Shown here piece by piece: positions 1-9,874 of a stretch of DNA of 60,797 nucleotides. The DNA is from Rhizaria sp. SCN 62-66 (Eukaryota > Rhizaria, unplaced): NCBI GenBank assembly GCA_001724265.1, contig MEDY01000155.1:1-60797 (forward strand). Direction: 5' to 3'. The notes under the pieces were generated by a model. It was given only the letters and a program-made list of their open reading frames with translations, was not told the DNA's origin and made no database searches. Numbering within the stretch: position 1 is the stretch's first letter; each line of letters starts with the position of its first letter. The position numbers and the translations under genes were made by a program.

Positions 1-2666
1 AACGTCTCTCGCGCGAGCGCAAACGCGTGCGCGGGAACCATAACGGTCTCGAGCAAGTGCGCCGTCGACAGCCGCGCCGCGGGCTCGCTCAGCGCGCGCT
101 CCGCGGCGACCGCGGCCTCGGCGTCGGCCAGCGAGGGCCACAGAGGCGGCGCGGCGCGGTCCGCGGCCGCCATCGCGGCAACCGCGGCGGGCCGCAGCAG
201 CACAGTCGACGCGTCCAGAGTGACCACCGCACCGCACGCGACGCTTCCGGCCACGGCACGCGCGGCTGCAGCCAGCGGGGCGCAGTCTGGGCCTGCAGTG
301 GGGCGCTCTAAGTGGCCGCTGTTGAGGAGAGTGGATAAAAGAAGGCACGCGGCCCGGGCAGCAACGGCGCCGCCGACGGAGTGGCCGACAAAGACCACAC
401 GCGTCGGGGACTGCTGCTGCTGTTGCTACTGCGGCTGCGGCTTGTTATGCTCCGGCTGTTGTGAGGACAGCGCCGAGACGACTGTGAGCACAACCGCGAG
501 CACGTCGCGAGCCAGCGCCTCGGTGCCCAGCGCCGCCACCACGGGCTCCGGCGCGGGCGCGCGCGTGACGGCCACCGCGGCGGCGACGGGGCAGCGGTGT
601 TCGCCGCAGCCGCACTCGCACTCACAGTCGCACGCGCAAGGGCAGGCCGCACAGGCCGCGTTGCTGTTGCTGCTGCGGTTCACGTCCGCAGCGCGCCCCG
701 CGCCAAGTCCGGACCCGCAGCGGCACTAACACTCGCACGGAGGGCGGTCCGCGCTCGCCCGCCGCCGCTGCCGTGTCTGCACAGCAGCAGAAGCAGCAGC
801 GTGAGCAACAGCCGCGCCGGAAAAGGCGCCACCACTACTCTCACCGCCGGTTCTGCTACTACGGTCATCATCGCCGTCGTCGTCATCAGACTGCGGCGGC
901 GGCGGTGGCGCGATAACACCCCCGGCGCGCGCGCGCTGCCGCTGCCACCGCGCGCTCTCCGGACAGCGCGACTGACCGTGGGCGCGCAGGTCCACCGCGA
1001 GCAACCCCAGCGCCGGCCGCGGGGGGTAACTGTGAGCGGGCGCGGGGCAACCGTGGGCAGCGCTGGCGGCGTTTGAGTACGGCGGAATCGGTGACATAGC
1101 AGAGATCGAGGGCATTAGCGCTGTTGATGGAGGCACAGGTAGCGAGCTTGCAGTTGCAGATGTGACAAGCAAATGCTGCTGAGATTGCTGCTGAAGCATA
1201 TGCTGCATTTTCAGAAACTGCTACTGTTGCTAATGTTGCTGCAGCAGTTGCTACTTTTGGGACGCCGCAAACGCGGTGGCGGTGGCGTACCCGGCCGCCG
1301 CCGCCGCGGCCGCCGCGGAGGGCGCGAGGGTAGAGAACCGCGCCCACGGCGGCGGCAATGCGGCAGAATTACTCTCTGACAGCTGTGACGACTGCGATGA
1401 CTGCGACGTTCGACCGAGCCCCGGTGTGAATCCCTGCGTCGACCCCGGTGCCGGCGGCCCGTACGCGCGCGCGTGCTCCGGCGCACCGGGCTGGTGCTTG
1501 TCGCCAATCGCGGCGCGACCGTGGCCGTCGGCACTGCTGCTGTGTGGAACGGGCGGCATGACGGTGAACCCGGCGCGGAACGACGTCAGCGGGGCAGGAC
1601 GCTTCAGAAAACCTGACCGCGCGCTCCCGACCACACCCACCCCCACCCCCGCGCCCGCGTTCACGTCTGCGTTTGTGCCTGCTCGAGAGCTCGACGCAGA
1701 AGCAGATGTCTCTGTCTCGCTTGTACTCGGATTAGCATTGAACATAGGGACAAGAGGACGCACTGACGCCGCAAAGCCACCAGTCCGCTGTGGGTGCAGT
1801 TGCTGCTGACGTTGCGCTGACATGGATGTCGCCGCGGCCACTGCGACATCAGCCGCGGGCGCCGTCGCGTGCGCCGCGAGCGCCGCGGCGTGCGCGCGCG
1901 CGTTGGCCAGCGGCTGCAGCTGCGGCGGCAGCAGCCTGTCGAGCGTCTGCGCCAGCGCCGCGAAGGACGACGCGGCGCACGACACGCCATGCACAAACAC
2001 CAGCAGCGTCGACGGCAAAGGCAGAGGCAGAGGCGGCGTTGACTGCAGAGGCAGCGGAGCTGCAGGGCTCGCGCCAGAGCTCATGCCAGAGCTCACGCTA
2101 GAGCTAGGGCTCAAGTGCGAGATCGAGTTCGAGTTTGAGTTACGGTCAGAGTTCGCGCTTGTAGGAGCAATGGCAAGCGACTGTGAGCACGCGCTGCCGC
2201 CGCCGCCGGTGAGGGCGCTGGCGGGCAGCAGGGGCAGGCCGGCGGTGTAAATGCGGAACACGGTCTCGGTGGTCGCGTCGTCCGCGTCGCAGACGTCAGC
2301 GGTGCCCGTCGCGCATGACGCCGAGCCCGTGGCAGAGGCGGCGGCCTGAGATGACGTCGCTGATGGAGTCGCTGTCGGTGTTGCCGATGGTGTTGATGTG
2401 AGCGGTCGCTGTGGGGGAATCGGGAGGTCGTACGCAGCGTCAAATCCCGGGATGGGGCGCAGTGTGTGTGCCGGGTGCGAGTGTCCGATGCCATAGGCGC
2501 CCATCTGGCCTCCTGTAACCGCCGCGGAAGCCGGTGCCAGCGCCGACCGTGAGACCCTCCCTGACAGGCCGAGGTGCAGAGTCGCGACGGAGGGTCCGCT
2601 GAGAGGCTGCAGCAGCGTGGGAACAACCACACCGTGCACGCGGCACGTGGGCAGCGCGGGCTGCAT
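1..2666 (-). CDS. PPME1: PPME1-like protein phosphatase methylesterase (3' end missing; five in-frame UAGs)
   Basis: Alpha/beta hydrolase resembling protein phosphatase methylesterase 1, which demethylates the C-terminal Leu of PP2A catalytic subunits. From ATG 2664-2666 one frame stays open to the window edge except for five TAG codons (codons 472, 479, 482, 647, 747). Motifs in order: FRIYTAG, the oxyanion-type LLVFVHG (His226), AVDLRAHGQS (Asp559, compare VALDLRSHGET of PPME1) and FVGHSVGGAVAAR (nucleophile Ser763, compare GHSMGGAIA). The part after the nucleophile (VVTLDAS...) fits the family. The catalytic Asp and His would lie beyond the edge. His226 and Ser763 are 537 residues apart, against about 75 in animal PPME1, because long Ser/Ala/Gln-rich insertions separate the strands. 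An ordinary stop reading would leave the hydrolase broken into pieces with no complete active site. Family call fairly sure; substrate inferred. Confidence 0.75.
426..428 (-). other. In-frame UAG inside poly-Gln, 16 codons before the catalytic Ser
   Basis: Codon 747 of the PPME1-like gene. The context is NKPQPQ*QQQQQSPTRVVFVG, and the nucleophile motif GHSVGG begins at that last Gly in the same frame. This is the single clearest site for UAG read as Gln. Confidence 0.85.
726..728 (-). other. In-frame UAG codon
   Basis: Codon 647 of the PPME1-like gene, between the DLRAHGQ and GHSVGG motifs, in the context CEC*CRCGSG. The frame is open on both sides. Confidence 0.7.
1221..1253 (-). other. Three in-frame UAG codons in a Gln-rich run
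   Basis: TAG triplets on the minus strand at 1251-1253, 1230-1232 and 1221-1223 fall in the PPME1-like frame. With * for TAG the reading is SQK*QLLQQH*QQ*QFLK, and a further Gln run (MLQQQSQQH) follows. TAG is one C-to-T change from CAG, so a Gln reading is the simplest fit. Confidence 0.8.
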
Positions 2667-2980
2667 CGGTTGCAGAGGCGCTGAGTGTGTAGAACAGGTG
2701 GATAGGCTCTCGATACGGTCTAGGTCGAGCAGGTCTTTCGGGGTTCTGGATGTGGTGGGGGTAGAGGAACAAGTTCAATCGGTAGTCTGTGTCCGTCACT
2801 GCGCATAAAATTAATGGGAATAGAGACATGTATGCGCAAACTATATTGTATAGTAATTATAATTCAAAATGTTATCGTTTGTCTCACTTTGATTCATCTT
2901 TGATCTTCTCCACTTTGCTTCGTCGCGCACCCGACCACCACACCTATGCAGCAGCAGCTCCCGCACCTGTCCGCTGCAGC
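2667..2980. promoter_or_regulatory. Divergent spacer between PPME1-like and DHHC genes
   Basis: A 314-bp spacer between two divergent start codons. It becomes AT-rich from about 2805. It should hold both promoters and 5' leaders, but I recognise no specific promoter element. Confidence 0.35.
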
Positions 2981-5900
2981 ATGAACCTAGTTCTGCTCGG
3001 AATCGCCGCGCTGCTGTTCCTCCTCGGCATCCTCAACGAATTCGGTGACGCCTTCGCCAATGCCGACGACTTGCCCGACGATGCCGCCGACGCACACTCA
3101 CAGTCTGCAAATGCGCAGTCTTCGGGCGCTGCGTCACAGTCGCAGTGCTCTGACGGCTCGTGCCGCAAGCCCCACTCGGCGCGTCGCGGCCCCGTGATGC
3201 GTCTGTTCCACACCTTCAAACACTACCTCGTGAACACATCCAACCCGCTGCTGCAGATGCTCTTCTCGCTCATCGTGCACGGTGGCTTCGGCGTCTACTT
3301 CGTCCAGGGCTACCAGTTCCTGCCTGCCCACTCGTTCCACCGATACTCGTCACCCGTCGTCTTCGGCGCCTGCCTTGTCTCGTTCTTTGCCGCGTCCTTT
3401 ACCGCGCCCGGCAAAGTCACCCGCCCCGCGCTCGCCGCGCGCGCCGTCGCCGTCCTCGACCTCGAGCTTAAGCAAAGCGGGAAGGTGACAACCTGCGCTG
3501 ACAACTCTGCCGCCGCCCCGCCGCCGCCGCTGCTATCTGACGCGTCGTTTGACGGCGCTCTGAGCCACCCTGGTCTGCTCTGCGCGCCGTGTGGCGGTCT
3601 GCCGCGGCCGCCGGGGTCTAAGCACTGCCACCTGTGCGCGCACTGCGTGCCGAGCTTCGACCACCACTGCGTGTGGATCAACGCCTGCGTCGGCGCGCGC
3701 AACCGGCGCTTCTTCCTGGCCTTTCTCTTCACGCACGCGCTGCTCACCACCTACGGCTCCTACGTTATGGAGTGCGTGTTCCGCGAGATCTATGCCCACC
3801 ATGGCCTCGCCACGGCGACCTACGCGCACCCCACGACCGGCGCCGCGACTCCGCTGACGGCGTGGACTGTGACGCGCTTCTTCGCGCAGGCGTACCCGGC
3901 GCTGTGGGCGCTGTGCATCCTTATTCACGTCATGGGCGTTGTCGTTGCGCTCTTCGCGGGCTTCCACGGCTATCTGCTGCTCACTGGCCGGACAACGCAC
4001 GGCGACATCGTAGCGCACCGGGCCGAGCAGTGGGGCAAGGCTGAGGCCGTGCGCCGCGACGATGCCGCCGCTGTGGTTGCTGCCGCCGCGGACGCCGCGA
4101 TGGACGACGCTAGCGGCGGCAGTGAAGGTAACAGCAAGCAGTCTAAGTCACAGTCTGAGTCCGAAGTGAAACAGATTGATGCGAGTAAGCGTGCGGCCGC
4201 TGAGGCTGATCTCAAGGCGATTGCGAACGACGTCGAGTGGATGGGCGGTGTGGTCGGCAAGCTCGTCGAGTCGCTTGCTGCCGCGCAGGCCGAAGCTAAG
4301 GCCAAGGCGAAGCTTGCACGCAGCGAGAGCCAGAGTCGGAGTAAGGGCGCAGACGCGGAGACTGAAACGGCGAGCGTCAGCGTCGCAAACGACGACAGCG
4401 ACAATAACGATGACGATGGTGATGACGGCGCTGACGTCGACACTGGTGATGCTGCTGGTGCGCCTGCAGCGAGTGACAGTGTTGTGCGCGACCGCCGTCC
4501 GACCGCTAAGAGCAACGTCAAAGCTACTGCGGCCACCAAGGCCAAGACCAAGGCCGACAAATCAGTGTCTACTCCTTATGCGACTGCTGTGTCCACTGAG
4601 GAAGGCAAGAACGGGTGCGCCGTGCCCGGTTGGTCGGCATCCCCCTGGCCGCTAGCTCAGTCACCCGCGGCGCTGTCTAAGTACCCCTTAGCCGTGGCGC
4701 TGATTGAGAAGCTTGCCCGGGCCCCCATGGATATAGCCGCCGCCCGCCCCCGCTCCCGCCCCCTCACTATGGGGGGCGCCACCGTGAAGCCTGCTGTCGC
4801 GGCGACGGTGAGCCTGGCAGAGGCTGCTGCCGCCGGTTGTGTGCCCGGGGCCGCCGAGCTCTCACCGCTGCCCGCCTCGCCCACAGTCGTGCCCACGGTC
4901 TCCCCCGTGCCCACAGTCACTGCGATTGGAGCGAACACGAAGCTGCAGATTGGGACCGAGAGTGCTCTGTGTACGCAGACCGAGAGCGCTTTGTTCGCCG
5001 GTGCAGACTGGCCGACTCTGTTGCAGCAGCCCTCGATCGCGTTCCTGACGCACCTGCTGCCCACAGTCGTCGCCGCTGACCTGGACTCCGCTCCCGCTGT
5101 TCCTGCTGAGTCAGCAACTACTGATGAGTCAGCAGCCGCGCAGACCGGGATTCCGATCGCGGTGTACTCGCGGTTGCTGCTGGCGTCTTCGGCGGCCGCG
5201 GTGGCCACTCTGGCCGGCACGCCCGTCAAGCCCGAGCTCGACCTCGACGTGCTCTCTCTGCCCATCGCGAACAACAACAGCAACAGCAGCAGTCGTGGTA
5301 AGGGTGAGGATGTGAGTGTGAATAACAAGATCAAGGCTTTGCTGTGCACAGTCCCCGTGTCCGTGAATACTCATGCTAGTATGCATGGTTCATCTGGTAC
5401 ATCTGACCCCACAGGTACTACGTGTACCACTGGTGCGCTGTCTGCGCGCGCCACCGCGCTGGTCATCGCGGCGTGCAACCTCGACTGGTCCATCCTCTAC
5501 GACAACGACGATGTCGACTGTGATGGCAGTCAGAACAAGAACGCGGAAGAGGACTGTATGAGCCCCGAGAACCAGCTGCGCGCTGCCGCCGCGTTCGCCG
5601 TTGCCGCCGCGGCCGAGCTGCTGTGGGGCGAGCAGGCCTGGGCGCGCTACACGCAGAGTTGCAGCAACAGCAACAGCAAGAGCGTTGAATCCAAGTCCGC
5701 CGAGGGCGAGACTGAGACCGATGCTGAGGCTGCGAACGAGGCTGAGGCTGAGACTGCGGCGACCGTGGTCGTGGCTGGGGTGACCGTGAGCACGGCCGCC
5801 GCGGCCGTTGCTGCCCGCGCGCGCCAGTGCTTGTCGTACCCTTTCTCGGTCGTTCCCGCCGCGGCCTGCGCGCGCGCTGCCCGCGACCCCGCTCTCGCGC

Positions 5901-6088
5901 CCGCTGCGGCGGCGCGGCGGTGGCCGCAGTCTGTGCTGCCCGTGCTGCTGCGGCCGTGGGACTACTGGGCCGAGGCCGTGGGCTGCGCCGGCCGCGCGCT
6001 GGGCCATCCGGGCGACGAGGGCGTCGTCGCCAACGTGCGCCGCGGCTGGGGCGGCGGCGCGCTCGCCGAGCTCTGGCCAGAGTTCTGA
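2981..6088 (+). CDS. DHHC palmitoyltransferase with a long C-terminal tail
   Basis: Protein S-acyltransferase of 1035 residues. ATG 2981 is chosen because it begins directly with a hydrophobic segment (MNLVLLGIAALLFLLGIL); the open frame upstream is AT-rich leader. Further membrane segments lie around residues 85-110, 118-140, 245-265 and 305-335. The Cys-rich core reads CAPCGGLPRPPGSKHCHLC, then HCVPSFDHHCVWINACVGARN, with the catalytic DHHC at 227-230. The PPGSKHC and CVGARN spacing resembles the ZDHHC4/Swf1 branch more than the soluble-ankyrin types. A TTHGDI segment after the last membrane helix stands where the family usually has TTxE. About 680 residues of Ala/Ser/Thr-rich sequence with an acidic stretch follow, far longer than usual for the family. 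Ends in TGA. No intron seen. Substrates unknown. Confidence 0.88.
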   Translation: MNLVLLGIAALLFLLGILNEFGDAFANADDLPDDAADAHSQSANAQSSGAASQSQCSDGSCRKPHSARRGPVMRLFHTFKHYLVNTSNPLLQMLFSLIVHGGFGVYFVQGYQFLPAHSFHRYSSPVVFGACLVSFFAASFTAPGKVTRPALAARAVAVLDLELKQSGKVTTCADNSAAAPPPPLLSDASFDGALSHPGLLCAPCGGLPRPPGSKHCHLCAHCVPSFDHHCVWINACVGARNRRFFLAFLFTHALLTTYGSYVMECVFREIYAHHGLATATYAHPTTGAATPLTAWTVTRFFAQAYPALWALCILIHVMGVVVALFAGFHGYLLLTGRTTHGDIVAHRAEQWGKAEAVRRDDAAAVVAAAADAAMDDASGGSEGNSKQSKSQSESEVKQIDASKRAAAEADLKAIANDVEWMGGVVGKLVESLAAAQAEAKAKAKLARSESQSRSKGADAETETASVSVANDDSDNNDDDGDDGADVDTGDAAGAPAASDSVVRDRRPTAKSNVKATAATKAKTKADKSVSTPYATAVSTEEGKNGCAVPGWSASPWPLAQSPAALSKYPLAVALIEKLARAPMDIAAARPRSRPLTMGGATVKPAVAATVSLAEAAAAGCVPGAAELSPLPASPTVVPTVSPVPTVTAIGANTKLQIGTESALCTQTESALFAGADWPTLLQQPSIAFLTHLLPTVVAADLDSAPAVPAESATTDESAAAQTGIPIAVYSRLLLASSAAAVATLAGTPVKPELDLDVLSLPIANNNSNSSSRGKGEDVSVNNKIKALLCTVPVSVNTHASMHGSSGTSDPTGTTCTTGALSARATALVIAACNLDWSILYDNDDVDCDGSQNKNAEEDCMSPENQLRAAAAFAVAAAAELLWGEQAWARYTQSCSNSNSKSVESKSAEGETETDAEAANEAEAETAATVVVAGVTVSTAAAAVAARARQCLSYPFSVVPAAACARAARDPALAPAAAARRWPQSVLPVLLRPWDYWAEAVGCAGRALGHPGDEGVVANVRRGWGGGALAELWPEF

Positions 6089-6285
6089 GCGGGGAAACGA
6101 TAAATTATCATGAACAAAACTATGTATTGGTGTGCTTCTTTGGTGTCGTATGTAAGTAAGTTAAGTATCTTATCAAAGAGGAAACACGGTGAATTCTAGG
6201 TATATTTTTTGAAGGTAGCAACTTTGAGTGGCAAAATATGAGTAATACAGACAATGGCCAATTTCACCTCTCACGCGATCTGGGC

Positions 6286-8256
6286 TTACGCAGGTGCTCC
6301 AGCTTGGTAGCCACGCGCAGCAGAGGCAGCTGCAGCGTAGTAGGCGGCGGCAGCAGCGGCGGCGCGTGCGCCCGCGTACTGATTGAAGTACCGGCTCTGA
6401 GCGCGCTGTTCGCTAGAGTAGCTGTAGCTGTAGCTGTGGCTGTGGCTATGCTCGTAGCTACGGCTTTGACTGTTGCTACCGTTGTCGTTATCGCCCTCAT
6501 TAGACGCCGATTTAGAGCGGTCATGTGCAGACGCAGAGCCCGATTCCGTGTCGGCATCAGTGTCGCAGCCCATACTTGCACTACCATTGCGACGGTGAGC
6601 AGAATACGCCTGATGACTGTGGGTGGTCAACGAGTAGAAACACGTCGCCAGGGTCGCCGCCACGCCCACAGTCACGACGTCGGCGAGCGACAGCACAGCG
6701 GCACCGGGGCCTACCTGCCCCGCCGCAGTGGCAGCCAAAGCAGCCTTAGTCGGGGCCAACGCAGCAACTGCCGCGGCTGCACAAAGGCTGAGAGAACCAG
6801 TTGCTTGCGCAATGGCGCCTGCAGCGGGGGCAAACGCGGTCCAGAAGCGCCGCCCACAGTCACTCTTTGTAATCGTGTGCTCGCGGTCATTCTGAGTGGT
6901 CTGCTCACGTAACAGGTTAAAGCGCGCAGGAAACGCGGCCGCCAGGAGCACTGCAAGAGTTATAGTTGCAAACACACTAAGCGTCAGGCCAGCAAGAACG
7001 GCGTGGGGATCCGCACTGCCTGCAGACACTGTCGCAGCGCTGCTGTTGCTCGTATTCACGCCTGCAAAGACCATTCTGGTGGCAAACCCAACCGCGGGCG
7101 CGGCAGCAGCGGTAACCGCAACAGTCGCAAACAGAAGCACAACGGCCTGCTGTGCGAGCGCGAACGCCGTCTCCGCGAGCGCTGCGGCGGCTGTGACGGC
7201 CAGCGCGGCCGCGGCGGGCACGGTGAGCTCTGCAAGCGCCGCGGACGGGGCGAACAGCAGCGGCAAATTGGCGTCGACGCGCACGCGCGCCAGGAACGCG
7301 CCCACCGTGGCGGTCATCGTCTTCGCACGGGCGCTCCTGTACGTGATCGCGGCGAGCGCAGATGATAGCAGCGAGGGCCCGGCGGCGGCGGCGCGCAGGA
7401 TCAGCCACGCGAGCAGGGCCTGGACGCACAGAGCACTGACAAGCCACCGCAGAGGGGCGCTGGAAAGCAAATGCAGTGCAGCAGCCGTAGGTCTTGCGGG
7501 GAAGCGCGAAACGCCCGTGGTCGCGCTTGCAGGTTGAGTATCAACACCTGTGTTGTAGCTCTGAGACCACTCGTCGCTCGAATTATTGTTGGTGTCTTTT
7601 GTAGTGAATGAAGACACTGTGAATCGTAAGGGTTGACCAAACAACGGCTGCACTTGCTGCGGCAATGGCAACGCTGTGCTATTCAACACAAATGAGCTCG
7701 TGCGCTCTGCCCCGCAGCCCTCACAGTCAGTTGCACGTGCGGCAGGACGAGAGCCTAAGCTTGAGCCGGTAGCGTCCGCATGCAAGAGCGCCTCAAGAGC
7801 GGGACAAGGGGGGTCTACAACAGCGCCATTACTTGAAGGCAGTCTTGTTGCGTAAGGCGTTGTGATATACATGGCGAGTGCTGCCGCGAGTGCAAAGAAC
7901 ACCAGCGACGCGCGTAGCGAGCGGAGACCCGCGACAATCGTCTTGCGTGAGACCGGGGACTGTGCAAGCCCGCTGTCGTCAACCCCTGCAGAGGAGCTTG
8001 GGTCCGACTGCGGGGTCGCGGAGGCACCTTGTCGATGTGTATGAGACTGCGAATGCGCCGATGCAGAGCCAGAGCTTGTGTTCGCGCCTGCGCGTGTGAA
8101 CGGCTCGTGGCCAGAAGCAAAGTTTGGCGTGTTATGCTCACTGCGGGTGCCGGATGCATAATGTCGGCGCGGAGTGAAGAATGACGGCGGGGGAGAGCTA
8201 AAGCCCCAGGACTGCCTGCGGTGGGGCGCGGCGCCCGAGGGGAGGTCACTGTCCAT
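6286..8256 (-). CDS. Multi-pass membrane protein of unknown function
   Basis: A 656-residue protein from ATG 8254-8256 to TAA. The open frame continues about 110 bp upstream but contains no ATG. The N-terminal 110 residues are Ser/His-rich and hydrophilic. A hydrophobic segment follows (SLVFFALAAALAMYITT), then a roughly 150-residue loop with possible N-glycosylation sites, then a cluster of about seven Ala/Val/Leu-rich segments (for example LRWLVSALCVQALLAWLIL and LTLSVFATITLAVLLAAAF). The tail is hydrophilic with Ser-Tyr repeats. I recognise no family. Convergent with the DHHC gene; the two stop codons are 197 bp apart. G/C-ending codons support that the ORF is real. Confidence 0.65.
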   Translation of the reverse strand: MDSDLPSGAAPHRRQSWGFSSPPPSFFTPRRHYASGTRSEHNTPNFASGHEPFTRAGANTSSGSASAHSQSHTHRQGASATPQSDPSSSAGVDDSGLAQSPVSRKTIVAGLRSLRASLVFFALAAALAMYITTPYATRLPSSNGAVVDPPCPALEALLHADATGSSLGSRPAARATDCEGCGAERTSSFVLNSTALPLPQQVQPLFGQPLRFTVSSFTTKDTNNNSSDEWSQSYNTGVDTQPASATTGVSRFPARPTAAALHLLSSAPLRWLVSALCVQALLAWLILRAAAAGPSLLSSALAAITYRSARAKTMTATVGAFLARVRVDANLPLLFAPSAALAELTVPAAAALAVTAAAALAETAFALAQQAVVLLFATVAVTAAAAPAVGFATRMVFAGVNTSNSSAATVSAGSADPHAVLAGLTLSVFATITLAVLLAAAFPARFNLLREQTTQNDREHTITKSDCGRRFWTAFAPAAGAIAQATGSLSLCAAAAVAALAPTKAALAATAAGQVGPGAAVLSLADVVTVGVAATLATCFYSLTTHSHQAYSAHRRNGSASMGCDTDADTESGSASAHDRSKSASNEGDNDNGSNSQSRSYEHSHSHSYSYSYSSEQRAQSRYFNQYAGARAAAAAAAYYAAAASAARGYQAGAPA

Positions 8257-8712
8257 CACGCAGTCAAACGGCTTGCGCAAGGACCGACTGGTTGCGGGAG
8301 ATAAGTGCCTACTATGTAAATATAAAAAGAAATTCGGTATTAAAAAGTAAATTTAATATTTGTACAGAGTGTGACTTTAATAAACGACGACTGTATACAA
8401 AATAAACTGTGTTTGAAGTGTTGTGACAAATCTAGCCGTTGGCTGCAAACCACTTTGCTGCCATTCCTTAGCGCCGCGAACTGTACACAAAACAAGCTAG
8501 ACGTTCAAGACAAGTGAAAGGTTCAGAATTAAATTTGAATTTATTCTATGTAACAAGCGGAATTATTTCTAAATATAAACGCCATTTTATCTCTAGGTAT
8601 CATACACAGATCCAAACCCAGCTCTACCGCATGGTTGTGGACTTGGACCTTCCCTACTCGTGCTGTCAGGTCGTTGACTGTTTCAAACAGCGCAGATATT
8701 ACGGCTGATCGC
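8257..8712. other. AT-rich spacer
   Basis: A 456-bp spacer between the start of the multi-pass membrane gene and the end of PPIL3, both on the minus strand. It should hold the promoter of the former and the 3' UTR of the latter. I see no coding signal or RNA gene in it. Confidence 0.5.
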
Positions 8713-9537
8713 TCACGCGTCCATCTCGGCAAAAGGGTTTGCGTGCACGGTGATCGACTCGATCTCGATGGCCTCCGTGGGGCGGTTCTTCTTGTCCACG
8801 GGAGCCTCTTCGATCAGCTCCAGGACGGAAGTGCCGTAGATGAGGCGGCCGAAGACAGAGTTGACGTTGTCCAGGTGCGGCAGCTTGTCCATCGTAATAA
8901 AAAACTAAGGCGCGCGCAGCAAAGATGAAGCAACGCGATGAAAAAGCGAACGTGAAAGATTGGGACGTGAGCGAAGCAAACAAACAAGAGGAGTTATGTC
9001 ATAGCATGGGTGAAGATCGTGGAGTCAAGAGAGCCATGCATCATGAAAGGCGACAATGAATAGTCCGCAGATATCATGTTGTGCCGTACCTGCGAGCCGT
9101 TAGTGTTGGGCCCCTTGTTGGCCATGGAGAGCACGCCGCGCGCGTTGTGGCGCAACGACTCGACGATCTCATCGTCGAAGAATGGGCCGTAGATGGACTC
9201 GCCGCCCTTGCCCGTGCCCGAAGTGTCGCCGCCCTAAAAGAAGATAGTAAAAAGCAGTAAAACAATAGCGTGGGTGAGCATATGAGCGATTATGGTGTGT
9301 ACTGAGAGACTGTGACAAGCGCAACTGATTGAGAGAGACGTTGAGCATAGAGCATTTGCGCAGACGAGCGATAGAACGTACCTGGGCAATAAATCCGCGC
9401 ATGACGCGGTGAAACTTGGTGCCGTTGTAGGCCTCACTGGCGGCAAGAGCGAGAAAGTTCTTGCAGGTGCGCGGCGCGAGGTCGCAGTAGAGCTCGAACT
9501 TCATGTCACCCTTCGATGTGTGGATGGTCACCGACAT
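8713..9537 (-). CDS. PPIL3: Cyclophilin PPIL3, spliceosomal peptidyl-prolyl isomerase
   Basis: Single-domain cyclophilin of 163 residues from three exons: 9537-9382, 9233-9090 and 8904-8713. It begins [19 protein letters not shown] and keeps the core blocks [12 protein letters not shown] (catalytic Arg), [28 protein letters not shown] and FFIT. The usual active-site Trp position is His ([12 protein letters not shown]), and the C-terminus [13 protein letters not shown] matches the PPIL3 ending ITIHANPFAQ. This separates it from CypA. PPIL3 is found in activated spliceosomes. Introns are 148 and 185 bp with donors GTACGT and GTACGG; both fall between codons. Ends in TGA. Divergent from calreticulin. 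Confidence 0.93.
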
Positions 9538-9874
9538 GTGCAAAAGGGGGCCTACAGATCGAGAGGAACAACAAGTGCAAAAGAAACATAATTATAAAAT
9601 GTAAGCGGGAAGTGATCGTTGAATATCGGCCGTTTCAAAAATATATCATTTGACGATCAAACGGGAGCACATGAGCAAGAATGAACAAACCTAACAATCG
9701 CTCCCATTTCGCTGTCCACGAACGGCTTGGTCGCTCTTGTGGTTGGCAGCAATTTTCGTCAAAAGTTCGAGATCGGTCGGCGGCTTAACCTTTTTCGGCT
9801 CGGTCAGTCTGAGACGAGACGGGCCATGGCCAAGATGGCCCTCGTGAACAAAGGTAACTTTGAGCTTAACCAGA
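9538..9874. promoter_or_regulatory. Divergent spacer between PPIL3 and calreticulin
   Basis: 337 bp between two divergent start codons, presumably a shared promoter region. No recognisable element was identified. Confidence 0.35.

Noticed and set aside
426-1253. In-frame TAGs explained as spliced introns
   Set aside because: All five keep the same frame, none is flanked by GTACG donors, and the gaps between successive TAGs (9 to 495 bp) are themselves Gln-rich or motif-bearing coding sequence.
1-2666. PPME1-like locus as a pseudogene
   Set aside because: There are five TAGs but no TAA, TGA or frameshift over 2.6 kb, and catalytic motifs are intact. Decay would produce all stop types.
2440-2829. 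Minus-strand ORF of 129 codons starting upstream of the PPME1-like ATG
   Set aside because: It is in a different frame from the hydrolase, has no codon bias in its first half and lies over the probable leader.
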